Source: Nemania diffusa (taxonomy: Eukaryota > Ascomycota > Sordariomycetes > Xylariales > Xylariaceae). From it: DNA of 64,000 bases. Numbering within the stretch: the first letter of the stretch is position 1; every line of letters starts with the position of its first letter. The notes under the pieces were generated by a model. That model saw nothing but the letters and a program-made list of their open reading frames with translations. It did no database searches and was not told where the DNA came from. Positions 12,395 to 24,493 of the stretch are shown here, piece by piece. The DNA lies in NCBI GenBank assembly GCA_038501195.1, contig JBBPUQ010000010.1:3656001-3720000 (forward strand). Direction: 5' to 3'. A program made the translations under genes and the position numbers.

Positions 12395-12956
12395 TAATTG
12401 AGGTAGGAGTGCCAAGTCTAGTGCATTTGTTTTCCAAGTGGAAAATGCATAGATGTTAGAGAGCAAAAAGATATGGATAAAATGATGTAGTTCACACATT
12501 GTGACACGACACAACACTAAATCTCAAGTCTCGAATTGACTGCCTAGCTGACAAACGGGTATGTATGTAAATGCACCAGCCGTTACCGTGAACACCATGC
12601 TGAACCTGCAGGTATAGGTAATGTGAATCAAATCCACCAAAGACTCCGGTTACTATGCGTTTCATCTCCTTCCTTCCCCTTTCTTCCTCTCATGATATCA
12701 TCCAGTCATTATCTTCTCTTTCGCTCTTCTGGCATCGAGCACTTCGGTTGGTTGGTATCTCTCAGCTGCACGCTTCTCCGCAGTAATGCGGCCATCCACA
12801 CTACCCATGGATTATAACTTCGAACACCAAACCGGCGTCCGGATTTCTTCCATAACCATGGCCAATTGTCCTGTTGAAACGCCGATTTGAATCCAGCACA
12901 TTAGAGCAACTCGTGTCCATTAGACTAAATGACGGTAGGCGTGTGAGGACCGCTAT
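12395..12956. other. Convergent 3' intergenic region
   Basis: Between the 3' ends of the 5'-nucleotidase (+) and acyltransferase (-) genes. No gene is seen. A tRNA-like string on the minus strand near 12945-12865 was examined and rejected because it does not fold. Confidence 0.55.
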
Positions 12957-14417
12957 TTAAGGCCGAGCGAGTAGACGGGCCAATTTGAGAACAATGTTGA
13001 ACATGAGCCCGAAGGTGCCCACCATCATATATATCTTGAGGAACTCCCACCAATACTGCGTTTTGACCTCGGTCTCGATGTGCCCTTCCGTCCCGTGAGA
13101 GGGAAATCTACCCGTGGAGACGTATTCTTCCATGATAGCGTCCTTCTCGTACCATCGCTCACGGAGCCACTTGTCGAAATCCTCTTGGTTGTCTAGGGGT
13201 ATATCGGCGACGGCAAAACGACGCCAATGAAAGTTGACCGATTTGGGAGGTCGTCCTTGGAAATACGTGCTAGATAGGGTAAAGTAGTCTTCGCCATATT
13301 GGCCTCGGCTATAGAGAACCAGTCAGTACGAGATTTAGCAGTTTCTTGTGAAATGTAGTCACTCACGGGATGCCTTCGTAGGCTACTGTGCAGTCGTACA
13401 CATATTCCACAGTCCCCTTGAGTTCAGCGAGGCAGAAGTACATGCCGGTACTCCTCGGTAACATGAGGTGTTGTGCGTCTTTAAGCCCGCTCTTCTCGGC
13501 CCAGCTAGCGGATTTCTTTCTCCCGTTGCCCGACAGGTTAGTGCCTTCAGGGAAGAGCAGAAGCCACATCGGATCGAGATAACTCTTTCCGTCGGGGGCG
13601 GTCCGGCGCGTCTTGAGCTTCCCGAGACGATGGGCGAGACGCGGGCGGTCGACGGACATCTTACGCGACATAAAGATGAATCCGTTGAACATGCATCCGG
13701 GACCAACGACGGGGATCCACTTCAACGACTCTTTTAGGAGGATGTAGATGTGCCCATGCATCTGAGGGCTGCTCGTGTACCCAACCCACCAAAGATACAA
13801 CCAGTCCGTATATATCTACCCACATGATTAACGTCAGCGAGAGACAGAGAGGTATTTGCGAGGGAGGGTAGGCTGGGTAAGGGGGCGGCATCAGCTCCTC
13901 ACCTGGTGATTTGCAATCAAAACCATGCGCTCTGGAAAGTTACACTGCACCCTGCCATCGGGAGTTTTGCTCAGTTGTCCGGCCACTGAAGCATCTCCGC
14001 TGACCCTAATAACGGTGGGAGCCCACCACTGGGTCATGGTGGTGATCAACAGGCCAAAACATGCCTTCGTCAGCGACATATATGCATCGTAAAGATCGCG
14101 GCTAACGAAGTACAACGGAGCACCAAGGAATTGTGAGGCGTGTACACTACGCATGAAAGTCAGACACGGCATCTTCAAACTAGGGCAGCATAAGACATGA
14201 ACTAGGAGACCTACGTAAGAATGCCAGTCCCGAAGTATAAAGAGAAGGTAACCGCGCGGAGAAACGATCGATAGCGACCGTACTTGGCCTCACCGGAAGG
14301 ATGTCCGGTCTTGGGGTCGAAGGCTGGATTCGCGATGTCGATTTCGGTGGCGGGGTCGGATTTGTTAGGATGATCGACAGCTGGCTGCGGGCGCTTCCGC
14401 AGCTCTGACGTAGCCAT
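12957..14417 (-). CDS. Lysophospholipid / 1-acylglycerol-3-phosphate acyltransferase (PlsC-type, CST26/AGPAT3-5-like)
   Basis: Exons 14417-14215, 14146-13903, 13815-13367 and 13308-12957 give 415 residues. The family transfers an acyl chain from acyl-CoA to a lysophospholipid in the endoplasmic reticulum. The HX4D catalytic motif is NHQIYTDW (His148, Asp153), split exactly by intron 2 after NHQ; FPEGT (237-241) is the substrate motif. Hydrophobic segments flank it near residues 60-105 and near the C-terminus. For intron 1 I chose 14214-14147 (68 nt, CTGAC branch site) over a shorter acceptor that would leave an implausible 35-nt intron; both keep the frame. Similarity to CST26/PSI1 suggests remodelling of phosphatidylinositol acyl chains, but this is inference. 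Confidence 0.88.
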
Positions 14418-16263
14418 GTTATTTGTCTACCAGCAGGCGAGAGCAGAGACAACGCAAAGCAGAAGCGCGTGGTCGAGGACTTGACTTAGGGAGACGAGGT
14501 TACGAGAGTATAGAATCGTGTTCGGACGGATGTGTATGCGTATGCGTTTGCGAGTGTGTATATATATTGCGACAGCCAGCCGATCAAAGAGGCGTAGTGA
14601 GGAAGCCAAGGCGCACAGAGGTAGTCGACAAAGTATAAACAAATAATGAGAGGAGCAACCAGTCACGAAAGAGGGTGGGATTCCTGTCGAGGCAGAGACC
14701 ACACGTATTGGTTAGCAAGGGACCAGGGGAGTACGATAGGTCGATAGTGATATGGGACGTCCGGGGTTACCCAGAGTCATGAGGCAAGGCTAATAAGAGA
14801 TACGCAATATAAGGCTGCCTGACGGCGGACCAGGGTGAATTTTTGGTACAGGCAGAGTACAGGTAAAGTGCGTAGGCAAGGGAGGTATTTAGTGTAGTGA
14901 TGTATTACCTTATGTACATAAGTAGGTAGGTTTTATGGACGGGAAGCTGAACGGGGTAAACAAACCTTATGCGCAGATGTGAGCCATCCCATTCTACAGA
15001 TGACAGAGGACGGATGATAGAGGCAGATAAGTGAATGAATGTTGAAAAGATAGGCAAGTAGGCACGTGGACAAGTTCGGACGAAGCTAGGTAATAGGCGA
15101 TCGTGACAAGGTTGAGCTTCTTCAGCTTGCTAAAATAGCTTCAGATGCGCGGGGTGGCTGAACACCCGGATCGGCAGCTGGTGGTGAGAGGGGAAAAAAA
15201 GTATATTATTTTTGGGAGGGGTTCTATACAGAATATGTTTGCTAGTCTAATAATAATAATATATTCAAGGGCGCTTAGCCCGAGCGATAAATAAATACGC
15301 GCCGCCGTGGTGAGGCCGAAGGCGAGGATGAGGGTTTGTAGGCCGAAGCTAGCGAAGATGGATAAGAGGTAATAATGGAGACGATGATGGTGATGGTGGT
15401 GAGGGTGGTGGTGATGATGGCGGGGCGGTGTCGGCCAGGTCAGGCAGCACAAGAGGTGGATAACAGGTACCAATCTGGGCATGGCGCGTGCCCGAGATAT
15501 TGGATGTAACATGTAACCATGTGTCTGGTCTTGACACTGGAGAAATACAGTGCTATAGACTCGATAAGAAAGTACATGTATTGCCTCTTTCCGTGCGAAA
15601 GAATACATCATTGTGCCGTTAGATAGTGAGTGTATACTGGGGCCTATACTGTAGGTACCCCATGCCTTCAGCCTATACTGGTATGCCCTGTGCACTTTCG
15701 ACTTTCGGTAATGCAAGATGCCCCGCAATTTGGCTATCCCGTCTGCCTTACCGGCCGAAAGTCCATGCCGAGAGCTGTCCAACATGGCCGGAGACGGAAT
15801 GCCCTAACATACCGAGGAGCAGCAGATCGAGATCCACAATATATCTACTTGGCAGGCAGATGCTGCTGATGCAATTCTACGATGTGCTTACAATCCTCCA
15901 TGTCTAAAGTGCCAATCACATGCAATCCTCTCGCTTATCTGAGGACATCCATGGCAAAGTATGCATAAACTGTCAAAAAGGCTTTATCGACAAATATTAG
16001 TAGGTACGTAGGTTTATACACACCATAAGAAAATAATACTAGATTAGTATTTGCCTTCGTGGTAGATACATACACTCATATGTATTGTCACGGTGTTTGA
16101 TCAGGGGCTGATATGGGCCTCATTTTACTTAGGATAATCAAGCAGCAAAAGGGGAGCTATCTTTATCCAGATACCCCCTAGCCTTTAAGATCTTGCATGA
16201 TAGATGTTCGGTGACAAGTCGCCAGATCGAGTAATAGCCGCGTCTATCTAACTCTACTTAGCC
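14418..16263. other. Divergent intergenic region with a GGT/GAT simple repeat
   Basis: Upstream of both the acyltransferase (-) and the lipid-droplet hydrolase (+). No gene is supported. A trinucleotide-like purine-rich run (GATGATGGTGGTGAGGGTGG type) at about 15378-15421 explains the His/Pro-rich frames on the opposite strand. TAGGTAGG/TAGGTACG elements lie near 14925 and 16007. Confidence 0.5.
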
Positions 16264-17571
16264 ATGGAAACTGACCACTTGTCCTACCCATCACGGTCGA
16301 GTAGTGCTAGTGCTAGTACGAGCAACAATGCCGCTCAACACATCCTGATCTTCTTCGTGCCCGGAAACCCAGGTCTCATCGGCTACTACGCCCCCTTCCT
16401 CTCCTGGCTCCGAGACCTCCTTGACGCCAACGCCTCACTAGATACCCTCACCTTCCACATCCACGGGCAGAACCTCGCCGGCTTCACAGACACAGACCAC
16501 GCCCCCTTCACCTCAGAGCGCAAACCGCACAACCTCGAGCACCAAATCCAGCACATCCTGCGCGCCGCGCGGCGCCTGCGCATCGCGGCCCCGGGCAGCG
16601 CGCGGCACGGCGGGCGGTACGACCACGTGCTGCTGATCGGGCACTCCGTGGGCGCGTACATCGCCCTCGAGGTCAGCCACCGCGTGCGCCGCGACCCGGG
16701 GCTGGCCCCGGAGCTGGCGGCCGCGAGGGCGATATTGCTGTTCCCGACGATCGAGCGCATCGCGGCGTCCGCGAGCGGCTGGAAGCTCGACGCGCTGCGC
16801 CGCGCGCCGCTGCTGGGCGCCCGTGCGCATCAGGTCGCGCGGGGCTTCCTGCGGCTGTGGCCGTACCGCGCGCTCCACTGGTTTGTGAGCCGCGCGCTCG
16901 GGTTCCCGCCGCATGCGGCTGAGGTTACGGCGAGGTGGCTGAAGAGTCGGGATGGGGTTTGGCAGTCTTTGCATCTGGGGATGGGTACGTGGTTTTGGTA
17001 TCTTTATGCACTGGTCATCATCGACTCTAATACCCCTACATCTACCTTCCTCCCGTCGCTCATGTAGCGAATAGTACGCTAACTATTCGAAGACGAGATG
17101 CACGTAATAGGCGAAGATAAATGGGACAAGGAGCTCTGGGAGATCGAGCACGACGCCGCCGAGCCAAGTCCCCCGAAATTCTACTTCTTTTTCGGCCGTC
17201 GCGACCACTGGGTCGCGGACCACTACCGCGACGAGTTCATCCGGAAGCGCTCCGCCCAGGCCGAGCGGACCCGCCTCGTTATCGACGAGAGCGGGCTTCC
17301 TCATGCTTTCTGCATCGGTTAGTTTCTCTCTGCGTCTCCTCTCTCTCTTTTGTTACTCTATTTCGTTTTCTCTCTCTTGCCTCTTTCGACTTCGAATACA
17401 GTCATGATAGGGAGGCAGGTGGGTAGACGGGGAACAAGACAGGAGACAGCCTAACATAACTACGAAACTAATACAAGCATACCCACCTACCTAGATCACA
17501 ACGAACCCGTCGCCGAGAAAGTTCACATATGGATCACCGAGATATTCGCTGATTCGTCGGACGATAGCTAG
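16264..17571 (+). CDS. Lipid-droplet-associated hydrolase (LDAH-like alpha/beta hydrolase)
   Basis: Exons 16264-16984, 17093-17317 and 17495-17571 give 340 residues. Start ATG sits in a GCCATGG context. VPGNPGLIGYY near residue 32 is the family's oxyanion-region signature; GHSVG (126-130) holds the nucleophile Ser128; GRRDHW supplies the likely Asp and LPHAFCIDH the His of the triad. LDAH proteins reside on lipid droplets and act on sterol or neutral lipid esters, though the exact substrate is debated. Intron 1 (16985-17092) uses an AAG acceptor but restores DEMHVIGEDKW in phase; intron 2 (17318-17494) restores HAFCIDHNEPVAEKV. Exon 1 is very GC-rich. It ends convergently with the GH72 gene. 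Confidence 0.88.
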
Positions 17572-18358
17572 ATAGCTAGGCAACTAGCTTCCACATGCTG
17601 GGAGGAAATTTATCAACTCCCCCATCTATTGATGGTAGCCGAAGGGACATCCCCGAGATATCAAATATATGTCACTGGAAACCCCATCGCAGGAACCCAG
17701 AAATGCATTGAGCAGCCTTTGACCCCATGAAAGTGACTTAGCAATTGTCATGTATACAAGAAGGGTCCGTGGGTAGCTATAATCCCTATATCTAGATAAT
17801 AGAGAAACACATAGATAAACATACGGTATACACTGATAATGTTCAATTGAGAGAAGACGCAATGTAGACTAATTAGATAAAATGATATCATATCGGTGCT
17901 TCAACGCACAGTATGTCTCCAGTACCATTGTTAGTCCTAAGCCGTCATAAGACTACCACCCATTTTATGGGATTCATCAGTTATAGCGCAGATGTAACTA
18001 GACGCGGTCATTTATGATGCAGTATAATAGTCAAAAGGTAGCACATAAAGACGCAATAGGATAACAGCAGCGTAAACATGTTAAGCGCTATTGAAGGTCA
18101 CAATTAGATACTAACATTAGGTTAAAGTCGTGGGTCATAATGCTCAGAATTCCAATGCTACCCATAGAGTAGCTGCAAGAACATATTTATCCTACAAATA
18201 TCAAAGAGGCTACGCCAGGAAGCATATGAAAACCGAAGCCATGCCTGGCACTCTCGCCGTCTCATGACCATGTCTATCCGTAGAACCGCAAAAGAACAAG
18301 CCGAAAAAAGTACATGGCACCAACCCGTGGAAATGGGCCCCGACGCTAAATACAGGTT
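17572..18358. other. Convergent 3' intergenic region
   Basis: AT-rich sequence between the LDAH-like gene (+) and the GH72 gene (-). No gene, RNA or notable repeat is seen. Confidence 0.55.
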
Positions 18359-20319
18359 TTACAAGGCGACCATGGCAGCGCCGGCACCCATGGCGACGAG
18401 CACGTAGAGACCGACGGCCATGCTACCCAAGGTAACGATGGGACCCGAAGGCATAGAACCAGGGGCTGCGTTGCCGCTCGTGCTGGAATCCGACCCAGAG
18501 GTGGAGCCGGAGCCACTGGCGTTACCAGTAGCTGTGGCGACCACGGCTACGGCAGAGCTGGCCTGCGCAAGTGAAACCTCGCATCTACATAGGGAATGAT
18601 AATTAGCACACAGCTAGCGGGGAGAGGCTCTGGGGTTCAACCTACGAGGATTCGACCTTGGGACTGCTCTGGACCCTAGCGGCGCCATTAAAGTCACAAG
18701 CGGAACTAGCCTTGTCCTGGTTGTTGTAATAGGCGTCAAGAACATGACCAAGCTGTTCCTTCGGGTTGCACATGCTGTAAGGACCGTAGACGCCGGCCTC
18801 GGTGTCACGCTTAATGCCAGCGCAGGCCTGCTCGTCGTTCTCACAAATGTAGCCGAAAACGTCACCATAGTCCTTCTCTGCGAGGTTGCTAGCGGGTGCG
18901 CAAGTAAGTGACTTGAACATGCAATCACAGAGGTCACTGTCAGGAGTGGGAGGCATGGCACTAGCCACCTTCCAGTTTTCCTGGACAGCAGGGCAAGCAG
19001 CGGCGGTGTTGGTAGGCTTGTAGGCGCTCATGGCAGTCGAGGAAGGCTCCACGGCAGCGAGCTTGGTTTGGAGGACATTATAGTTCTTCAAGGTCTTAGC
19101 ACTATCGCCGCTGACCTTGACTACACCGTAGTCGTTCTCCTCTTCGTGGTACATGTACACAATACCGCCGCTGAACACGCCAGTCATCTGGTCTGAGTAC
19201 AGAGCGGTAGTATCATCCCAAAGACGACCTTCGGCACCACCGACCGTGTTGCAGCCATACTCGGCGAAAAAGACGGGAACCGAATAGTTGGAGAAGAATT
19301 CGACCTGCACATCGTAGCCAGACTTCTCAAAGCTGCTCTTGCCACACCACGAGTAAATGTTGTAACCCCAGTAGTCAATGGCCTCGGCCTCGTCACCGCA
19401 GTTGAAGTACTGGGCCATATGGACACGGATCTCCGCATCGTCGTTGGCAGCGTAACCGACACCCATCCAGCGTCCACCCTTGGACATCTTGTCGGCGATA
19501 TACTTCTTGGTGTCACGGGTGGCGGCCTTGACGTATGCAGAAGCACCAGCTTTAAAGAGAATAGTTAGCAGTCTGTTACACTGTCAAGATTGAAGTGAGT
19601 GGTATGCAGGGGCGCTTGTTCCCGTGGTAGTCCTATACTAGGAGATGTTAGATATCTAGCTTACTGTTGGTTGCATTGTTGGTGACTTCGTTGCCTGCAA
19701 AGAAACCAATGACATTGCTGTATTGTCCGAGGTTGTCGATAACAGCCTTGTATCGGTCGAACAACTCAACATTCCAGCTGGGATCATCCCGATTGATGGA
19801 CAAGGCTGGCTCTCCCAGGTCAGCAATGACGTAGATTCCAGCGGCGTCGAGCAGCTTCATGCAAGCTGAGTGGTCAGAGTCAGGGTCGATGGCATAGGTT
19901 CGGATAGCGTTGACGCCGAGCTTCTCGAGAATAGGAACATCTCGCTTGCATGTCTTCTCAGTGGCAAGAGGGTCAATGTATGTATTGCTACCCGAAGTAG
20001 CACCACCCGGGCCGGTGCCGGCCTCCTGCTGATAGGCGATACCCTTGAGAAAGAACTGATCGCCGCTCTTGGTGAAGAACTTGGATCCCTATTTATCGAG
20101 TTAATATGCAAGTCCATAATGCATAGGCCAAGTTGGAAAGTTTGCTGGCGAGGAAACCGAGCTGTGTTGCTGATAGTCGACTGGAGTGTCTCGTCTATGT
20201 TCATGCTGTGTCGGCATGATGGGTGTAAATTGGCTTACCTTCATGACAATGGGCTCTAAGGTGGCATCAACCGCCGCCAACAACAAGGTTGAGGCCAAAG
20301 CGGCACGTAGAAACCCCAT
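18359..20319 (-). CDS. GH72 beta-1,3-glucanosyltransferase with CBM43/X8 domain, GPI-anchored (Gas1/Gel family)
   Basis: Exons 20319-20239, 20088-19665, 19549-18646 and 18584-18359 give 544 residues. The enzyme cleaves a beta-1,3-glucan chain and joins the new end to another chain, elongating cell-wall glucan at the outer face of the plasma membrane. A signal peptide covers residues 1-19. Catalytic glutamates are Glu161 in FAGNEVTNN (acid/base) and Glu265 in FFAEYGCNT (nucleophile). A cysteine-rich X8/CBM43 module follows from about residue 325 (CPAVQENW, LCDCMFKSLTC, YGDVFGYIC). A Ser/Gly-rich linker and a hydrophobic end form the GPI signal. The CBM43 places it with the longer Gas1/Gas2 or Gel4-like members. 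Every splice junction keeps phase. Confidence 0.95.
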
Positions 20320-22976
20320 GATGATTAATCACGATGGCTGTTGGCTGTGGTGTTAAGGTCGATAGCGTGCTATAGGTAGGTAGTGGTTGAGAATACTTGG
20401 GTGCTGTGAAAGTGTGCGTGATGAGTGGAAGCGTGGTATGTGGTTGTGTGCGAGTTGCAGATATGAACCAGAATTCTTCCGAATGTCTTGTTTGTCTCAA
20501 GTTCCCTTCCCCACGCAAGACACAAACTACCGCGTTGCCGAATTAAAATGTACTAGTGGTAAACGACAACGAAACAAGAGGCCAAGAGAGTGATGGCACC
20601 TATTGTTTCTGAAAATCCCGTGTCTGGGAAATTAAGGAGCGTGAGTGTAGTTGGAAATGCGATGACTAAATGAACGTCGTGTCTTTCTTGCTTCCTGCTG
20701 GAGTGAATGTCTCAACCCAGTGACGCAGTCCAAGGCTTGCGAGAGAGAAAGACAAAAACCACAGAGAGAGATGGGCGGCTAAGGTTTTGAGGTCGAGATG
20801 CTGAGAAGGCAAGAGGTAGGAAAAGGGTCACAATAATACGAGGTCATCTCAATGGGTCTTGTGCTAGAGTACAGTGCAGGAGGTACGGTAGCATACCTGG
20901 AGCATACCTAGTTCTAGTTGTGGGTTGCTGGCGCCTGTGTTACAGGGGTGGAAGCAGGGATCTGGCGGGGATGGAGCGTACGCTACCTAACTTGGCAGCT
21001 TTGATGGTATCGGTGTGCCCTGCTCAGCAGTTCATGTTGCCAAAAGCAGCAAAAGGAGCCATCGAAGGCCCACTATAGAGAAGGTGGAGATCGGCCGTTA
21101 CCCCTGATCGACCCAGAACATCTGCACTAGACTTCTCGGCAGAGTGGGCCTGACTGGGGCAACAGGGGTGCACCAACCAGGGCTGATAGGTTAATAAGAA
21201 CTTCTGTGTTTGCCAAGGCTGGCCAAGGCAGGAACGCTCAAGTTGTTCCATTAGACGAGGCAGGCACTTTTGTCTGATAATTTTAACAGCCAGGTACGGA
21301 GTACAAGTACATATATATTTCTAGGTACCTGATGCATCAAATACCTTAGGTACCGAAAATACTGAACTACCTAGTATGTATATAAATTGTAGAAAGTGAT
21401 ACAAGATTTAGTAAACTACGTTAAAATCATCATATCAGAACTAGGAAGACATACATACACTTCAGCAGTTGGCTTGTTCTGACGCCAAGATTGGCTAGAC
21501 AAAGAAGTGAGAAGCTACGATTTTCAGGGGTATGACTACCTCCATACGTACCTATATGTATTCTGCACTACTACCTGTTGGTTAGATCTCGCACACTGAT
21601 GCTCAATGTGTGTAAATGCTACTTAGAGGTACTTAAGAATGTCGTACAGTGCAGGGTCATAGTATCTACTGTGACTTATACTCGAGTAGGTGTAAACTAA
21701 CAAATAGAGAATATTTTCTTCAGCAAAGCAATTATTGGTTCGGTAACTCACTTTTCACAATCAACTCATTCCAGTTGATTAATACTGACTGCAGCACTGT
21801 ATCCCGCGCACATACAGAATACGTCCCTATCCTTACGAATTCCAGAGCATTAGGTGGCCACTCCTACCTCGCCTCTTTAGAAATTATCGTTATATGATTA
21901 TCACCATTTGTATCGCTCCGTGTTGACGGGACCCCGTGCACAAAACATAGCCAAGGTCAGACCAAGGTCAATGTCAAGACTATCAGCGGGTCTTTCTACA
22001 CTCCTTGACTTCGCCTCGGAATAGGAAGCATTTGGGTGTTATGGTACATGGTAACACTATTCCATAATCCCCGACGAGTAGTATTGTGTACGTAGTAGGT
22101 ATGATGATAAGCCAGATCTTTCACCAGACACTGTCCCATCTTTTATGCCTATCTGATCCATTACAGGTATATTAAATATGGTCCGGCATGGCAGATCTCG
22201 GCAGATCTTGGCCCACCACCTTGTAGTCGTTGTTTTGAAGCTGCACAGCCTCTGCCAAGAATTGTAGGACCACCAGGAGCATGCAGCATCAATCCTAGCG
22301 CTCGTCATCTTTACCTCTCCTTGGGACCACAAGCAATGATGTTTGGTCCTCTGATCAGACTCTGATCAATCCTCTCGTCGGTCCTTTCTCAACAGTCCAA
22401 TCTAGATCTGTGGACCTGAAGAATGACGATATGCATCAGAACATGTAGACCTGTAAAGCCGACTCTATGTGAGACATGGTACACCGCATAGCATGAGCAC
22501 GTACACCATCTAATCGTTGAAGATCTATTTGTCTTAGCTTATCTAGACGAAGACGTCATACTGCACTCTCATTCGTGCGCTCTGGGATTACTACTTTATC
22601 GATATCATTCTTTTAGTACCCATAATGAATCTCAATGGACCACGTCGATTGCGCTCTACCACTGTGGGACGTGGAAGGGTTTGCTGTGGACCGATCCTAG
22701 TAGAATTTGTATGGAGATAGAACAGGCAAATAGCTTTCACTTCTCCAAGGCTATCCCACGTGACAACACTGACATACTTCATTTCACAGGATACCTAGAC
22801 TTAAGAAACTGTGTACCCCAAGTTTCTCATCATACAGATAAAGATAAAGCAATCAACTTCTTGTCACCTATAGAATCCACTTGTGAAGAACGAGAGTCCT
22901 AAGAACGAAACGCGAAACGAAAGTAGTTGGAAAAGGGGAGGTGAAAAGGGGAACGAGTGCTTGTAAGATCAGCCTA
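20320..22976. other. Intergenic region upstream of GH72 and downstream of the TauD-like gene
   Basis: No coding exon with recognisable features. The first 900 bases are presumably the GH72 promoter. A dense group of TACCTAGG/GGTACC elements lies at about 20890-20915 and 21320-21375 (including TAGGTACCTGATG and CCTTAGGTACC). The AT-rich right half shows nothing identifiable. Confidence 0.5.
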
Positions 22977-24493
22977 TCACAACATCTCCTCGTCTTCATC
23001 GCTCTCCTCCATAATGAATGCCGCAGAGCCATTGGTGAACTTAGATTCCATGTACTCCGGCATGGGTTCGACAGGGTACTGCCTGTTGACTATCTTCTTC
23101 GCCTTCCCCCCGAATGATGACTCCCAAGGCGTCTTCATCGACTCGGGAATCTCCCACCCGAGCTCCGGGTTTCGAAGCCAGAGACGAACAAGATGTCGAC
23201 TCACCGTGTTGTCGTCTTGGTAGGAGTCGCGTGCGTGTAGCACGCCCCAGTTGTTGATGAACACCATATCCCCCTGACGTGTGGGTAGCCGCACTTGCTG
23301 CGCCGTCGCCGTCTCTTGCAACAATGCCAATGCTTCCTTCTGTGCCGGCAGCAGGTCAGGAATTCGGCCATCCTTAACGGCCGGGTGAGGGCCGATGCGG
23401 TTCGAGTCTGCTGATATGATAAGATTTCCTGACTGGAACCCTAGGAGCGGAGCAAGAACGAATGGCGAAACGCCTCGCCTCGAACTAGGAATTTGCCTGT
23501 TAGCATCGATCACTGCTGTAATGCAGGACCGAATTTACAGATTCATGGAGAGTGTTGAACACTCACACTTGCACTGGCCAGTTATGTTTCGCCAAGGTAT
23601 GCACAGCCCAAGGATTGGCCTTCATCATGGCATTATACACACCTGCTGCCGATGCCACGTATGTTTCACCACCCTGAGCCGCGCAGTTACGGATATGCAT
23701 AGCTAGAATCTCACATCCCATGTCGTTGTGGAAGGGCTATTTCTGAGTATCAGCAAAACTGTAGGGAGTAAATATAGGAGTATATGGGCCTTCCGCACCA
23801 GGCCGCTGTTTGTGTGGATTCCATGGCGCTTTTCGCGGGGGACCGTCCACGTGCTAGACTCGTACACATGTGCTTGGGCAACTGTTTAGTACCGATTCAG
23901 GACAGACCTATGCAACAAGTCTACTCACTGAGCATCGCGCCTTTGGAACTCTGTACACCCCTCTCTCTACCGATGTAGCTGGCAAGGCCGAGGAAGATGA
24001 TAGTATTGTCTTCCGCTGAGTATGCACCAGGTGTGAGACCACGAACGATGCACAGTCCACGCCCTTGGTGAATACCAGTTGCGCAGTCCTTGAGTCGAGA
24101 GCCTAGGATAGGAAGCGGGAAATTCTCGCTTGTCACCTCGCTCCCATCCAGACCAAGGCCTATAGAGTCAGCATAAGCCTCTTTTGTGCTCTACCTTGTT
24201 TATGTAATGTGAACAGTGTGCTGGACCCTATACGTACTAAGGAAGTACTTGATGGCCTGTTCTACTTCGGCCACATCTGTAGGGCTAAGTTCAACAATCT
24301 GGGTATCGAATAAACCGCCATTTTCTCCAGACCAAGCCATAAGATTATCAATAAAAGAAGGGAATCCGAGTGGCGGCTGTGCGGAAGCTTCGTCCCCTTG
24401 AGATGAAGGGGCTGAGGCCTCTAGCTTATCATAGCTAGTCCAGCTTTGGACGCCGAGGGCACGAGAGACAGCAGGCCGGATGTGAGTTGTCAT
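22977..24493 (-). CDS. TauD/TfdA-family Fe(II)/2-oxoglutarate dioxygenase
   Basis: Exons 24493-24238, 24159-23929, 23881-23799, 23736-23567 and 23484-22977 give 415 residues. The small third exon (83 nt) is recognised by phase and by HGIHTNSGL running straight into PFHNDMGCEIL, the usual family order. Iron ligands are His193 and Asp195 (FHND) and His330 (NNWGVLHAR); SRHLVRLWLRN near the end supplies the 2-oxoglutarate Arg. TauD-type enzymes hydroxylate sulfonates, alpha-amino acids or secondary metabolites, and many fungal paralogues are uncharacterised. The C-terminus is acidic (EESDEDEEML). No sulfonate or biosynthetic genes are adjacent. Start is the first Met in frame. Confidence 0.87.

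Noticed and set aside
12865..12945. tRNA-like string on the minus strand (TTTAGTCTAATGGACA ... GGATTCAAATC)
   Set aside because: It has D-arm-like and T-loop-like words, but the T-stem has no G53-C61 pair and no 7-bp acceptor stem can be formed.
14147..14214. A 35-nt first intron in the acyltransferase gene
   Set aside because: Too short for a fungal intron; the 68-nt version with a CTGAC branch site keeps phase and fits the family.
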